DNA of 64,000 nt, taken from positions 82,420 to 146,419 of the forward strand of contig CABQNT010000006.1 of the NCBI GenBank assembly GCA_902465605.1. Reading direction: 5' to 3'. The notes under the pieces were generated by a model. That model was not told where the DNA came from, searched no databases, and was given only the letters and a program-made list of their open reading frames with translations. The translations under genes were made by a program, and so were the position numbers. Shown here piece after piece: positions 63,745-64,000 of the stretch. Each line of letters opens with the position of its first letter. Within the stretch, counting starts at the first letter, position 1. The DNA is from Prevotella sp902465605. Lineage in GTDB: Bacteria; Bacteroidota; Bacteroidia; Bacteroidales; Bacteroidaceae.

Positions 63745-64000
63745 ATGAACAATAACAACAAACATTTATCCCACAGTCACCATAATCATGGCGACATGGA
63801 TCATTCAAAACATGAGCACATAAGCACGGAAGAACATGGAGACCATAAGAATCAACATCAAGAACATCATGCTGGGCATGACCACAGCGGGCACGGTGGG
63901 CATGAGCATCATCATCACGGTAACTTTAAGGAACTTTTCTTAAAGTCATTGCCACTAGGAATCATTATTATGCTCTTATCCCCTATGGCTGGGTTTGAAC
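63745..64000 (+). CDS. copB: Copper P-type ATPase, CopB/TcrB-like (cut by window end)
   Basis: Only the first 85 residues are seen. The N-terminus is extremely rich in His (HSHHNHGDMDHSKHEH..., GHDHSGHGGHEHHHHG), as in CopB/TcrB-type copper exporters. It is followed by NFKELFLKSLPLGIIIMLLSPM, the usual first helix of those proteins. The sequence and the AGGAGG site look like Firmicutes (Streptococcus/Enterococcus type). The ATPase core is beyond the window. It would export copper or silver across the inner membrane. Confidence 0.82.
   Translation, partial: MNNNNKHLSHSHHNHGDMDHSKHEHISTEEHGDHKNQHQEHHAGHDHSGHGGHEHHHHGNFKELFLKSLPLGIIIMLLSPMAGFE

Noticed and set aside
63493..63765. 90-aa minus-strand frame at the right end
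   Set aside because: It runs through the consensus plus-strand promoter and into the copper ATPase start; no independent support.

Overview
The window looks like the chromosome of a Prevotella-like member of the Bacteroidales. Promoters are of the Bacteroidetes type (-7 box TAnnTTTG, sometimes with TTTG about 20 bp upstream). There is a SusC/SusD pair, a type IX secretion lipoprotein (PorE), secreted proteins with por-type C-terminal tails, a two-lobed DUF5112/DUF5113-type sensor kinase and many small lipoproteins. Family names come from reading the translations; no database search was run.

Layout. 1-5.5 kb: tail of an OmpH-like lipoprotein, a TonB-dependent receptor interrupted by one in-frame TGA, and a secreted M6 metalloprotease. 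5.5-11.3 kb: a gene-poor stretch with a candidate small RNA on the minus strand, then cassette A (poly-G promoter, 5' hairpin, 49-residue peptide, 1496-residue secreted protein). 11.7-16.8 kb (minus): galactose genes (cytosolic mutarotase, FHS permease, galK, lipoprotein mutarotase). 16.8-22.7 kb (minus): folC, dnaJ, grpE, an ABC-F ATPase and a DUF4886 protein. 23.3-24.5 kb: a stand-alone secreted penicillin-binding transpeptidase domain. 24.6-28.2 kb: an AT-rich island of small lipoproteins and immunity-like proteins around a broken Rhs core fragment. 28.2-35.3 kb: a protein of unknown function and a LacI-type regulator (minus), then the sensor kinase, response regulator and a membrane protein (plus). 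35.3-40 kb: a MITE-like element, a second ABC-F ATPase, engB, a GHL10 glycoside hydrolase and tRNA-Val. 40.2-44.5 kb: SusC/SusD pair. 44.5-47.6 kb (minus): rRNA methyltransferase, thyA, folA. 47.7-49.3 kb: membrane protein, ECF sigma factor, small membrane protein. 49.5-51.6 kb (minus): porE. 51.8-56.8 kb: cassette B, paralogous to A. 56.8-57.8 kb: dense repeats. 57.8-63.4 kb (minus): topB, mutS2, a HigBA-type toxin-antitoxin pair and a small hypothetical gene. 63.4-64 kb: a Bacteroidetes-type promoter followed by the start of a Firmicutes-looking copper P-type ATPase with a strong Shine-Dalgarno site.

The most interesting signal is the pair of cassettes A and B, 45 kb apart in the same orientation. 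Each has a run of 8 or 9 G exactly 19 nt before a perfect -7 box, a hairpin at the presumed mRNA 5' end whose stem covaries between copies, a micro-gene whose first 17 codons are almost identical in DNA while the rest has diverged, and a giant secreted protein. The giant genes differ over most of their length but share 219 identical bases at their 3' ends. This looks like a family of possibly phase-variable, recombining surface-protein cassettes with a companion peptide of unknown role.
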